Origin: Rhodospirillales bacterium
GTDB lineage: Bacteria; Pseudomonadota; Alphaproteobacteria; Rhodospirillales; UBA2165
Assembly: GCA_022823235.1 (NCBI GenBank)
Contig: JAJDXO010000050.1
Coordinates: 116,754-180,753, forward strand
Length of the DNA stretch: 64,000 nt
Reading direction: 5' to 3'
Below, piece after piece: positions 51,792-60,080 of this stretch. The translations under genes and the position numbers were made by a program. Position 1 is the first letter of the stretch. Each line of letters opens with the position of its first letter. The notes beneath the pieces are model-generated. The model did no database searches. It had not been told where the DNA came from and saw only the letters and a program-made list of their open reading frames with translations.

Positions 51792-52762
51792 AACGTCCCG
51801 GCCTGCTCGTCGAAATAATACCGCCCGGCCGCACCGAGAACTTCCCAGCGGTCGTCCGCGGCCTCGGCGCCGAACTCCGTGTAGCAAAGGTGCACGTTGA
51901 GCACGATGCGCTCCCGGTCGATCCAATCCGCATAGGGACCGAGATCGATGTCGCGGGCGGCTTCCTCGTAGCCCATCCCCACGTCATAGCGTTTTCGGGA
52001 TTCGTTCTGAACGAACTCGATATAATCCCTGAGTCCCTGGATACCCTTCTTGTCGGTGATGGGCCCATGTCCGGGGACCACCACGTCCACATCCCAGCTC
52101 ATTATCAAATCGCAGGCGTCGATCCAGTTCTGGCTCGGCCCGCACCAGATGATGGGGTGACCGTCCATGAACAATATATCGCCGGCGAAAATTACCCGAT
52201 CCTCGGGGATGTAGACGACAACGTCGCCTTTGGTATGCGCCGGGCCCACCTCGATGAAACGGACCTCCTTGCCGCCGACGTGAATGGTCTGCTCACCGGA
52301 AAATGTGCTGGTGGGAAGAGTCTGAACGAAACCCTCGGGCGAAAACTTGGTCCACATCACTTCGTTGAAGAATTTCCCCGCGTCCCCGAAATTCTCCCAG
52401 TTCATTCGGATGTTGCCTCGCGGGTCATCGGACGGTGTGGAGAGCTCCTTCATTTCCTCGAGGCAGGCATCCGACGAAATGATCACGGCGCCTTCGACCA
52501 ATTGGTTTCCGAACGTATGGTCGGGATTCGAGTGGGTATTGAGGAGCGTGCCGATGCGTTCCGCCGCCGGCACCGCGCGCTTCATGGTATCCAGCATGTC
52601 GCGGGTGAGCGGCAGGTCCATCAGCGTATCGACGAGCAGGGTCTCGCCCTGATCCTCGATCAGGCCTGCGTTGCTGTAACCCCAGCCGCCGTTGGGCTGC
52701 AGATACCCGTAACACCCGTTGCCGAGATCGTGGAGGCCCTTGATGAACGGGTAGGCGCCCAT
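51788..52762 (-). CDS. Metallo-beta-lactamase-fold hydrolase
   Basis: This 324-residue protein has the MBL signature as THSNPDHTFGN (residues 76-86), that is HxNxDH in place of HxHxDH, followed by a GPAHTKGDVVVYIPEDRVIFAGD block and PGHGPITD. The same His-to-Asn change occurs in a known group of uncharacterised MBL proteins, so it is a subfamily feature and not damage. Its stop overlaps the fumarylacetoacetase start, and its start overlaps the dioxygenase stop, so the three are tightly coupled. It may hydrolyse a lactone or thioester in the pathway. Confidence 0.84.
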   Translation of the reverse strand: MGAYPFIKGLHDLGNGCYGYLQPNGGWGYSNAGLIEDQGETLLVDTLMDLPLTRDMLDTMKRAVPAAERIGTLLNTHSNPDHTFGNQLVEGAVIISSDACLEEMKELSTPSDDPRGNIRMNWENFGDAGKFFNEVMWTKFSPEGFVQTLPTSTFSGEQTIHVGGKEVRFIEVGPAHTKGDVVVYIPEDRVIFAGDILFMDGHPIIWCGPSQNWIDACDLIMSWDVDVVVPGHGPITDKKGIQGLRDYIEFVQNESRKRYDVGMGYEEAARDIDLGPYADWIDRERIVLNVHLCYTEFGAEAADDRWEVLGAAGRYYFDEQAGTL

Positions 52763-53742
52763 TACCGGATCTCACTGAATTTCGGTACCTCGCCTTCCAG
52801 CACGGTGACATCCCAATCGGGCTCCGGGTTCATGAAATCGGGAATTTCGTGGGACCACATCATCATGCCGAAACGGGGATCCCAGACCCGGGGCTTCCAC
52901 TCGTCGGTCAGGTAATCGATGTCCGTCAAGTATTCGGAATCACCGCCGCCCGGGTTGTTGGCGTAATAGTTGATGGCCGACGAAATGCGGTGGCGGCTGA
53001 TACCCATAAAACTTCCCCATCCCTGCCGTTGAAGGTAGTTGGCTCCGACCATGAGTTCGTCGATATTTTCGACGCCGAACGACACATGATTCCAGGTGAT
53101 GCCTTTGGCCTTTACCTGTTCCGAATCCATGATGAAGATCGAATGATGATCCTGGCGGCCATCCGCGAGCAGGAAGGTGGCAAGGCCGCGGGAAATATCG
53201 GTCACGCGGAAATTGAGCACATCGACATACCAGGCTTCGATCGTATCGATATCATCCTTGGGCACGGTGTATCCGATATGGTGGATCAGGCGCGGCTGGG
53301 CGCGCTCGTACCACTTTCGGTTGGCGTCCCAGCGCTGGACCGTATCGACGGTGTTGGTTGGGACATGCTCGCCCGCAACAACATTGCGTTCGAAGACGCG
53401 AAAGCCGAGCGGAATGCCCACGGCGTCCACGGTGTGAAGGGTTCCGTCTTCATCGCGGCTGACCTCGCCATGGTCGCCGAGTTTCTTTTCCAGTTCATCC
53501 AAATTTTCGGCGTTATCGACGCCCCAGATGGTTTCGCGCACCCCAGGGCGTTCCAACACGTTTTCCCGAAGAGTCGGGTCGGTCATGTGTCGAATAAGGA
53601 TGGTGGCGCCCTCGGCAACGCTAAAGTCGGCGCCATTGTCATCTTCGTGGTCAAGCGTGAGTCCAAAATCCACGTAAAACCTTTTGGCCTCCGCGACATC
53701 CGGGACGCCGTAGATCAATGAGGCGATACCGTTAATTGCCAT
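52762..53742 (-). CDS. Extradiol ring-cleavage dioxygenase (two-domain VOC type)
   Basis: This 326-residue protein has two vicinal-oxygen-chelate domains. Iron ligands in the second domain are likely His154 or His155 (LIHHIGYTV), His219 (WNHVSFGV) and Glu270 (GGGDSEYL). Type I extradiol enzymes cleave catechols next to the hydroxyls using Fe(II). The gene lies between a flavin monooxygenase, which would make the diol, and hydrolases that would process the cleavage product. The start at 53742 is a standard ATG following an AGGAGAT-like site. Confidence 0.86.
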   Translation of the reverse strand: MAINGIASLIYGVPDVAEAKRFYVDFGLTLDHEDDNGADFSVAEGATILIRHMTDPTLRENVLERPGVRETIWGVDNAENLDELEKKLGDHGEVSRDEDGTLHTVDAVGIPLGFRVFERNVVAGEHVPTNTVDTVQRWDANRKWYERAQPRLIHHIGYTVPKDDIDTIEAWYVDVLNFRVTDISRGLATFLLADGRQDHHSIFIMDSEQVKAKGITWNHVSFGVENIDELMVGANYLQRQGWGSFMGISRHRISSAINYYANNPGGGDSEYLTDIDYLTDEWKPRVWDPRFGMMMWSHEIPDFMNPEPDWDVTVLEGEVPKFSEIR

Positions 53743-53790
53743 AATCCTATCTCCTGATTTTCTGCTCTCTTCTCCTGTAGGCCGTCGACC

Positions 53791-54951
53791 CTAGAAGGGC
53801 GCGGCCAGCCTTTTGGCGGTTTCGGCCCCTTGCTTGGCCATCATTTCCCTGACCGGCGGCGGGAAGAATTTGGGTTCATCGCTCTCTTCATCCCGGGTCA
53901 GGTTTTGTCCGGTCTCGAACGAACCGTCCTGAACGAACTTTGCCCGTTCATACCGGCGGTCGAACCACGCGGTGACGGCCTCTTGCCAGCCATCGCCCTT
54001 CTCCAATTCGTCGGCGAACGCAACGGCGTCTTCAATTCCCATGGAGCCCCCTTGGGCCCAGAACGGACAGGCGGCGTGCGCCGCGTCCCCCATGATCACG
54101 ACACGGCCCTTGTGCCAAGGTGCGGGCAGCCGGACCTCTTCCATCACCGTGTAAAGAACGTCCTCGGGCCCAAAATCGAGCTTCAAAAGATCCGGCACCG
54201 GTCCGCCGAAGCAGGCAAATTTTTGTCGAAACGTGTCGGCGACGGTTTCTTGCGGCGGCCGCTCCGTGGTCGATGCTTTACCGACGCCGGCGAAATAGAA
54301 CTCCGTGTCGCTGACCGGGATGATGCCGAGCGTCTTCCCGTGTCCCCAGAGCCATAGTGGCCGGTCCATGGTATCCGGCCTGGGCAGGACCAAGCGCCAA
54401 TTGCAAAATCCGGCGAACTCCGGGTCGTGTCCAGGAAACACCATGTCGCGGGTTTTGGAGCGGAGACCGTCGCACCCTATGACCAGACTGTAGGCGCCTT
54501 CGGTGCCATCCGAGAAACTTACGTCAATTCCGTCCGCCGTCTCATCAAGCGCCTCGATGGTCGTGCCCATGCGAAGCGGAACACCACTCGCTTCCAATCG
54601 CCGATGGAGAACTTCATGAAATGCCTGGCGGCGGATGGTCACGTTTGAAGGGTAACCTTCACCAACAATATTGATGTCCGGCGGCGCGAGGACGACCTCG
54701 CCGAGCGTATCCAGGAAGTGAATGTTCTTCTCCGGATCATAAAATCCGACTTCTCCCATCTCTTCGACGATACCGATGTCCAGTAGAGCGCGCAGGCCAG
54801 TCCCCTGGATTAGAATTCCGGCCCCGGCGATGTCGAAATTGTCTTTGATCTCGACGATCTCGCAATCGATGTTGCGCTTCGCCAGGGAACAAGCCAGCAC
54901 CTGCCCGACAATACCGGCGCCGACGATTAGAACTTTGTCCAATTTGACCAT
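53791..54951 (-). CDS. FAD-dependent monooxygenase (salicylate-hydroxylase-like)
   Basis: This 386-residue single-component flavin hydroxylase has KVLIVGAGIVGQ near residue 6 as the FAD loop, SLVIGCDGLRSKTRD near residue 155 and IMGDAAHAACPFWAQGG near residue 285. Its size fits the salicylate or 6-hydroxynicotinate monooxygenase group, which hydroxylate and may decarboxylate. The start at 54951 has GGAGGGAG about 6 nt upstream. It is shorter than the two hydroxylases near 5-10 kb and lacks their C-terminal domain. It would form the diol for the dioxygenase 48 bp downstream. Confidence 0.88.
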   Translation of the reverse strand: MVKLDKVLIVGAGIVGQVLACSLAKRNIDCEIVEIKDNFDIAGAGILIQGTGLRALLDIGIVEEMGEVGFYDPEKNIHFLDTLGEVVLAPPDINIVGEGYPSNVTIRRQAFHEVLHRRLEASGVPLRMGTTIEALDETADGIDVSFSDGTEGAYSLVIGCDGLRSKTRDMVFPGHDPEFAGFCNWRLVLPRPDTMDRPLWLWGHGKTLGIIPVSDTEFYFAGVGKASTTERPPQETVADTFRQKFACFGGPVPDLLKLDFGPEDVLYTVMEEVRLPAPWHKGRVVIMGDAAHAACPFWAQGGSMGIEDAVAFADELEKGDGWQEAVTAWFDRRYERAKFVQDGSFETGQNLTRDEESDEPKFFPPPVREMMAKQGAETAKRLAAPF

Positions 54952-54952
54952 C

Positions 54953-55858
54953 TTATTCTCCCTCCACGATGGGATTCTCAAGTGTTCCCAGACCCTCTAT
55001 CTCAATGCGGCAAACGTCTCCCGGCTGCAGAAACAACTTTGCCACGTGCCCGACCCCGCTGCCGGTTCCGGTTGCGATGACATCGCCGGCCAGAAGCGTG
55101 AAGTGCTCAGCCAATGCTTCGATCAATTCCGGCACAGTGAAGATCATCAGTTCGCTGTGGGTATCCTGACGCAGTTCGCCGTTGATGAACGTGTTGATCC
55201 TCAGATTTTGCGCATCGGGAATTTCGGAGCGCGGCGTGATCCAGGGCCCCATCGGGGCGGACGTATCGAAGGATTTCTGCCACAGCCAGTCCGTTTTCAA
55301 GGCCGGCCAATCCTCCCGCCACAGGAAATCCCGTGCCGACAGGTCATTGACGATGGTGTAACCGGCGACATGGTCCAGCGCATTGTCGCGACTGATGTTG
55401 CGTCCGGACTTTCCGATCACCACACAGATCTCGGCTTCCCAGTCCAACTTCTGTGTGATCCTCGGGCGCTTGATTTCATCGCCGGGCCCGATAACGGTCT
55501 GGCGGACCACCTTGTTGAAAAAGTACGGGTTCAGGACTGACTTGTCCGCCTCCCTGCCCGACATCTCCTTGAAGTGGTCGCTGTAGTTGGCGCCGGCGCA
55601 GAAGATGTTGCTCGGATACAAGAGCGGCGCCGCTAGATTGACATCGGCGAAATCAAGGTCCTCTTTCCCAGTTGCCGCCAAACTCTCCAACTTCGGCAAC
55701 GCGTCCTCCCAGTTCCGGACCAGCGCGATCGTCGAGCTTGCGTCGTAATCGCCGTCAGCCAGCGCCGATCCAACATCGACGACAACTTCGCCGACCTTGA
55801 GCCCGGCGCGGGGCTCGGTAGTTCCGTTGGCGGTGTAGTTAATCAGGCGAAAACTCAT
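54953..55858 (-). CDS. Fumarylacetoacetate-hydrolase-family protein
   Basis: This 301-residue protein has the FAH-fold core: IFCAGANYSDHFKEM near residue 85, LDWEAEICVVIGKSGRNIS near residue 133, and VAGYTIVNDLSARDF near residue 160, ending GDVIATGTGSGVGH. Members hydrolyse or decarboxylate ring-cleavage products such as acylpyruvates or 2-oxohept-3-ene-dioates. It is a separate gene from the fumarylacetoacetase and much shorter. A Met three codons upstream (55867) is possible but has no properly spaced ribosome site. It lies between the flavin monooxygenase and the TRAP permease. Confidence 0.88.
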   Translation of the reverse strand: MSFRLINYTANGTTEPRAGLKVGEVVVDVGSALADGDYDASSTIALVRNWEDALPKLESLAATGKEDLDFADVNLAAPLLYPSNIFCAGANYSDHFKEMSGREADKSVLNPYFFNKVVRQTVIGPGDEIKRPRITQKLDWEAEICVVIGKSGRNISRDNALDHVAGYTIVNDLSARDFLWREDWPALKTDWLWQKSFDTSAPMGPWITPRSEIPDAQNLRINTFINGELRQDTHSELMIFTVPELIEALAEHFTLLAGDVIATGTGSGVGHVAKLFLQPGDVCRIEIEGLGTLENPIVEGE

Positions 55859-55872
55859 TTCGGTCATCCCAA

Positions 55873-57804
55873 TCAGAACATCGTCGATGGCAGCCACAGG
55901 GTCAGCGCAGGGATAAGCGTCAACAGGGCGAGTTTGATGAAGGCGGAAAATACGAAGGGCATGACACCCTTGAACACGGTGGCCAGCGGCACGTCCGCGC
56001 CTGCCATTGATTTGAGAACAAACACGTTGATCCCGAACGGCGGCGTGATCACCCCGATTTCGACCACCGCCACCATGATGATGCCCCACCAAATGAGATC
56101 GAAACCGAGATCGGTGATAAGTCCCGCCAATATGGGGACGGTAATGATCAAGATCGCCCACGCCTCCATCACCGCGCCCAGGAGCACGAAGATCACGAGG
56201 AAGATTGCGATTACGGCCGTGGGGGCGATCTCCAATCCGCCCACCGTATCGGCCAGCAGCTCGGGCAAACCGGTGATACCGATAAAGAACGAGAAGGTGA
56301 GCCCGCCGATAATGAGCGCATAAACCATCGCGGTGATGGCCGCCGTTTCGCCCATCACCCGCCAGAATTCGGTGCCTTTCAGTTTGCCGCGGGAAAGAGC
56401 GATCAAGAATGCGCCCACCGCGCCGACCGAAGCCGCCTCGGTTACCGTAAAGATACCGGTGTAAATACCGCCAAGCACCACGGTAAACAGCATGATCACG
56501 GTGACGCCCCGACGCAGCGCAGGCGCAATTTTCGCCCAGGCAATGCGCGTCGCTTCGGGCGCAGCTCCCGGCGCAAGTCGGACATACGCGGAAACCGTCG
56601 TCATATAGAGAAACGCGGCTATGATGCCGGGAATGATCGCCGCGACGAACAGCTGCCCGATGGAAACTTCGGTCAAAAAGGCGTAGACCACCAGGACACC
56701 GGACGGCGGAACCAATGCCCCCAGCGTGCCGCCGGCCGCGATGCAGCCAGTCGAAAGACTCGTCGAATAGCCTCGGCGGTTCATCTCGGGAAGCGCCACC
56801 CGGCCAATGGCGGCGGCCGTGGCAATGGAAGATCCGGTAACGGCGCCAAAGCCGGCACACCCGCCAATGGTGGCCAAGGCCAGACCGCCCCTGAGTCCGC
56901 CAAATATGGCATGCGCCATGTTGTATATATCGTCCGCCAGGCCAGCCGCCGAGGCGAGCACGCCCATCATCAGGAACAGTGGCAGCACGGAAATCTGGGA
57001 GTTGGTCAGGAACTCCTCTGCTTCGCCGCCAAACACATTCATCGATTGGCCTGGTCCGAGGAGTAAGGCGATGCCGATAATGCCGAGCAATGCGGTCGAT
57101 GCCGCAATCGGCAGGATGAGGAGCAGCATCACCCACACGAGGCCGAAGATGATGAATGCCACCGCCGACGGAGACGCCTTGGCAGCACCGGCAAGCATCG
57201 CCACGCCGTCGTCGAATCCCCATAACACCAGGATTGAGGCAAGAACGACGCCGGCCATGAGACCCACCAGAGAACGGTCAATGTTGTCCACGGATCCTGC
57301 AACCTGGACTCGGATAGCTTTTGCGCACTCGACGCCGATCACGGCAAATTGGAATACGGCCCCGAGCGCGACGAGGACCGCGACCATCCAGATGAACGGC
57401 CAAATGGGAATTTCGAGGATGGTGCTCGAATTGCGCGTCGCGGTCAGTTCCTCGGAGATGGCGCCAAGGCGCCAGGCAAGAAGAGCGAACATCCAGAACA
57501 GGATGACCGCGCCGAGAAACTTCAGCCATGCGGTCATCTTCTCACCGAATTTGTCGGCCAGCAGATCGACCGTGATGTGCACCCTCTGGGTGAGGCCGGC
57601 CGGAAAACAGGCGGCGATGGCGACGGGAAAGAACACCTCGGTGATCTCGTTCATCCCTGCGATCGGCTTGCCGAACAGCGCCCGCAAAATGACGTCGGCG
57701 ATCGTCACGGACGCGATCAGCAGCATGGCAAGCACGCCGCCGAACGCGATCCGCCGGGAAACCGTCGATCCCCACTTATCGACGGTTGAGAACGCCCATT
57801 CCAT
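55873..57804 (-). CDS. TRAP transporter fused permease (DctQM), DctP-dependent type
   Basis: This 643-residue protein has a DctQ-like first part (about residues 1-180) and a DctM part containing GFGAVTGSSIATAAAIGR near residue 350 and GTLGALVPPSGVLVVYAF near residue 385. It ends with the FVLKSMAG segment common to DctM C termini. The start at 57804 follows the binding-protein stop by 20 bp. It is about 14 bp from the FAH-family gene. This is the third complete TRAP system of the window and probably imports the substrate of the neighbouring aromatic module. Confidence 0.91.
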   Translation of the reverse strand: MEWAFSTVDKWGSTVSRRIAFGGVLAMLLIASVTIADVILRALFGKPIAGMNEITEVFFPVAIAACFPAGLTQRVHITVDLLADKFGEKMTAWLKFLGAVILFWMFALLAWRLGAISEELTATRNSSTILEIPIWPFIWMVAVLVALGAVFQFAVIGVECAKAIRVQVAGSVDNIDRSLVGLMAGVVLASILVLWGFDDGVAMLAGAAKASPSAVAFIIFGLVWVMLLLILPIAASTALLGIIGIALLLGPGQSMNVFGGEAEEFLTNSQISVLPLFLMMGVLASAAGLADDIYNMAHAIFGGLRGGLALATIGGCAGFGAVTGSSIATAAAIGRVALPEMNRRGYSTSLSTGCIAAGGTLGALVPPSGVLVVYAFLTEVSIGQLFVAAIIPGIIAAFLYMTTVSAYVRLAPGAAPEATRIAWAKIAPALRRGVTVIMLFTVVLGGIYTGIFTVTEAASVGAVGAFLIALSRGKLKGTEFWRVMGETAAITAMVYALIIGGLTFSFFIGITGLPELLADTVGGLEIAPTAVIAIFLVIFVLLGAVMEAWAILIITVPILAGLITDLGFDLIWWGIIMVAVVEIGVITPPFGINVFVLKSMAGADVPLATVFKGVMPFVFSAFIKLALLTLIPALTLWLPSTMF

Positions 57805-57824
57805 CGGCCCGATTGCCGGTTGGT

Positions 57825-58838
57825 CTACTTTCCGCCGCGGATGGCAGCGATCTCGGACCGGAATGCGGCAATCACTTTCGCGCCGTCCGGCGTTGATTTC
57901 TTCCATTCCTCAACGACGGGACCGATGGTCTCACGCCATTTCGCGACCTCACTGGAAGGCATCGATGCGAAAGTATGCCCAGGCATCTTGGATACCGCAG
58001 CCCGGCTTCCTTTCCCGACGCGGTCCCAGAACTTTGCGAAGTTGAGGGTAAATCCCTCTCCGGAGTTGGCGTCGATAGCGCGGCGGCCGCCCGCCGGCAG
58101 GGCGTCGTACCCCTTCTTGGACATGAACACCATCGCGGTGCCGGAGCCCAACGGCAGGTCAAAGTGATGTTTGGTCACCTCGAACAACTTGAAGGGCATG
58201 AAAGCCGTCCACACCATCCACACGCCGCTGACCGTGCCGCGGTTCAGGCCCTGATACATTTCCGGAAGTCTTAACGAGATTGGGGTTCCCCCAATTCTCT
58301 GTAGAACGCCGGAGGAGACCCTGTCGCCGACCGCGATTTTCATACCCTTCACGTCTTCCAAGGACTTTATCGGCTTGTCTTTGGAGTGGAGCGTGGATGG
58401 GGGAAAAACGATTATCGCAAGAGGCTTGACTTCGTGGTACTCGGAGGTAGTCACGCCCTTTTCATAGAGGCGCCAGAGCGCGAGCGAAGCTTCTTCGGAT
58501 GTGTTGGCTTCGAACGGAATAGCAGTGACTGTCGACCGCTTGAACCGGCCTTTCATCAAGGACTGCACGCCCCAGCCGATTTGCGCAACGTCCGCCTGAA
58601 CCCGCTCGTAGACATTGAACGGCGATACCAGTGAACGACCGGCTTTGACCTCCACATTGATCTCGCCGCCTGACTCCGCACTTACCTTTTTGGACCAGGG
58701 GATAAAGATTTGCTGGACAAGGTGCGCCCGTGGCGGACTGCCCACACCGAAGTTGACCTGCTTTTGAGCCGCCGCCGACTGCGGAAACGCTGTCAATAAT
58801 ACCGCGGCGGAAACCGCACCAATAAGAATTGCCTTCAT
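57825..58838 (-). CDS. TRAP transporter solute-binding protein, DctP type
   Basis: This 337-residue periplasmic protein has a signal peptide (MKAILIGAVSAAVLLTAFPQ, cut near SAAAQ) and the family segment KSLEDVKGMKIAVGDRVSS near residue 155. A GGGAGA site precedes the ATG at 58838. Its gene is divergent from the LysR gene, and a LysR-type box lies about 210 bp away, next to the regulator. It is only distantly similar to the DctP at 2115-3206, so the two likely bind different acids. Confidence 0.9.
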   Translation of the reverse strand: MKAILIGAVSAAVLLTAFPQSAAAQKQVNFGVGSPPRAHLVQQIFIPWSKKVSAESGGEINVEVKAGRSLVSPFNVYERVQADVAQIGWGVQSLMKGRFKRSTVTAIPFEANTSEEASLALWRLYEKGVTTSEYHEVKPLAIIVFPPSTLHSKDKPIKSLEDVKGMKIAVGDRVSSGVLQRIGGTPISLRLPEMYQGLNRGTVSGVWMVWTAFMPFKLFEVTKHHFDLPLGSGTAMVFMSKKGYDALPAGGRRAIDANSGEGFTLNFAKFWDRVGKGSRAAVSKMPGHTFASMPSSEVAKWRETIGPVVEEWKKSTPDGAKVIAAFRSEIAAIRGGK

Positions 58839-59049
58839 CGGAACTCTCCCGTCTCAGAACTGATTCCAATTCCGGAACCTTCTCCACGGACGAAGTGGTC
58901 CCACGCTTGGGAGCGATAACCGCCTTATGGAGTAGTCCGGATTTAGCCTCGTGAAGCCCTTGGCGGCATACCGTGACCGCGAGCTCTCTTACGGAGAAGA
59001 GTATCGGCATCTTGTAGTATTCGAGAAATTTCTTTTAACTATGAGAACT

Positions 59050-59064
59050 ATCATTATTGGTGAT
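59050..59064. promoter_or_regulatory. LysR-type box ATCA-N7-TGAT before the LysR gene
   Basis: ATCATTATTGGTGAT has the T-N11-A form expected for LysR regulators. It is centred in a longer inverted repeat (TCATTAT-TGGTG-ATAATGA, 59051-59069) that ends 5 bp before the LysR start codon. The same ATCA-N7-TGAT pattern recurs at 59989-60003 before sulfatase 3, so the regulator probably controls itself and that gene. Confidence 0.6.
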
Positions 59065-59073
59065 AATGAGTGG

Positions 59074-59979
59074 ATGCGCTTTCATCGGCTTGATTTGAAT
59101 CTTCTGGTTGTCCTCGACGCCCTCATCACGGAACGCAATGTCAGCAGGGCGGCGGAACGCCTGAACCTCACCCAGCCGGCAATCAGCAACTCGCTGGCGA
59201 AACTGCGTCAGCATTTCCAGGATGACCTGCTCGTAAAGCTTGGCCGCCAGATGGTGCCAACCCCTCTCGCCGAATCACTGCGTAAACCGGTGCGCGAAGC
59301 GCTCGTTGATCTTCAGGCCATTGCGGAATCCCGTCCCAGCTTTGATCCCGCCACCGTGGAGAAGGTATTTCATATTGTGGCGTCCGACTATGTGGCGGCG
59401 ACCCTGCTTCCCGCGGCGGTCGCCCGTCTGGCCGAGATTGCCCCCAGCGTGAGTATTCATACCCTGCCCGTGTCGGAACCTACGGTCGGATTGCTGGCCC
59501 GGGGCGAAGTGGATTTTCAGATAATTCCAGAGGAGGCGACCCTGTCCGACCATCCTCACGAACTCCTGTTTGAAGACCGCTATGTCTGTATTGCCTGGTC
59601 TCGAAACAAATCCATTCAGGCTCCGCTAAGCCGGGAACAATATCTGAGTGCTCGCCATGTGATCACCACATTCGATAGCGAGCGGATGCTGGCGTTCGAT
59701 GAAGCATATGTTCAGCGACAGGGCTGGCACCGCGACGCGGTGGCGCAGTTGCCGAGTTTTACGCTGTTGCCGTTTTATGTGATTGGCACCGGCCAAATCG
59801 CGACCATTCATGAACGCCTTGCCCGCCTTTACGCCAAGACGATGCCGTTGAAAGTGATCACGCCGGAGATTGATTTTCCGCTGCTCCGTGAGCGCATCCA
59901 ATGGCACCATAACCGCGAAAACGACCCGGCCAATATCTGGCTCCGAGAGTTTCTGATCGACGTCGCTGCCGAAGTCTGA
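59074..59979 (+). CDS. LysR-family transcriptional regulator
   Basis: This 301-residue regulator has a winged helix-turn-helix at residues 1-65 (MRFHRLDLNLLVVLDALITE, then NVSRAAERLNLTQPAISNSLAKLR), similar to the NodD/PcpR branch. The C-terminal ligand-binding domain follows. Start 59074 gives the normal N terminus; 41 additional upstream codons are open but overlap the operator. It lies between the divergent TRAP/aromatic operon and sulfatase 3, which places it centrally in this module. The inducer is probably an aromatic acid, by analogy. Confidence 0.92.
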   Translation: MRFHRLDLNLLVVLDALITERNVSRAAERLNLTQPAISNSLAKLRQHFQDDLLVKLGRQMVPTPLAESLRKPVREALVDLQAIAESRPSFDPATVEKVFHIVASDYVAATLLPAAVARLAEIAPSVSIHTLPVSEPTVGLLARGEVDFQIIPEEATLSDHPHELLFEDRYVCIAWSRNKSIQAPLSREQYLSARHVITTFDSERMLAFDEAYVQRQGWHRDAVAQLPSFTLLPFYVIGTGQIATIHERLARLYAKTMPLKVITPEIDFPLLRERIQWHHNRENDPANIWLREFLIDVAAEV

Positions 59980-59987
59980 ATTCCTGG

Positions 59988-60004
59988 TATCACCTATTGT
60001 GATA
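59988..60004. promoter_or_regulatory. LysR-type box TATCAC-N5-GTGATA before sulfatase 3
   Basis: TATCAC at 59988-59993 and GTGATA at 59999-60004 are perfect inverted copies with a 5-nt spacer, containing ATCA-N7-TGAT. It lies 8 bp after the LysR stop and 76 bp before the sulfatase start. The match to the box at 59050-59064 argues for control by the same regulator. Confidence 0.6.
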
Positions 60005-60080
60005 GGCATCATCACATCCGGGAATTTGGAGAATATATTGTCGGGCCGCTAGTCTGACTGCAGACACGGGAGGACACGCC

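Noticed and set aside
55868..57223. N-terminal extension of the FAH-family gene across the TRAP permease
   Set aside because: The frame stays open, but the extension is an out-of-frame reading of the permease on the same strand. The real protein starts at about 55858.
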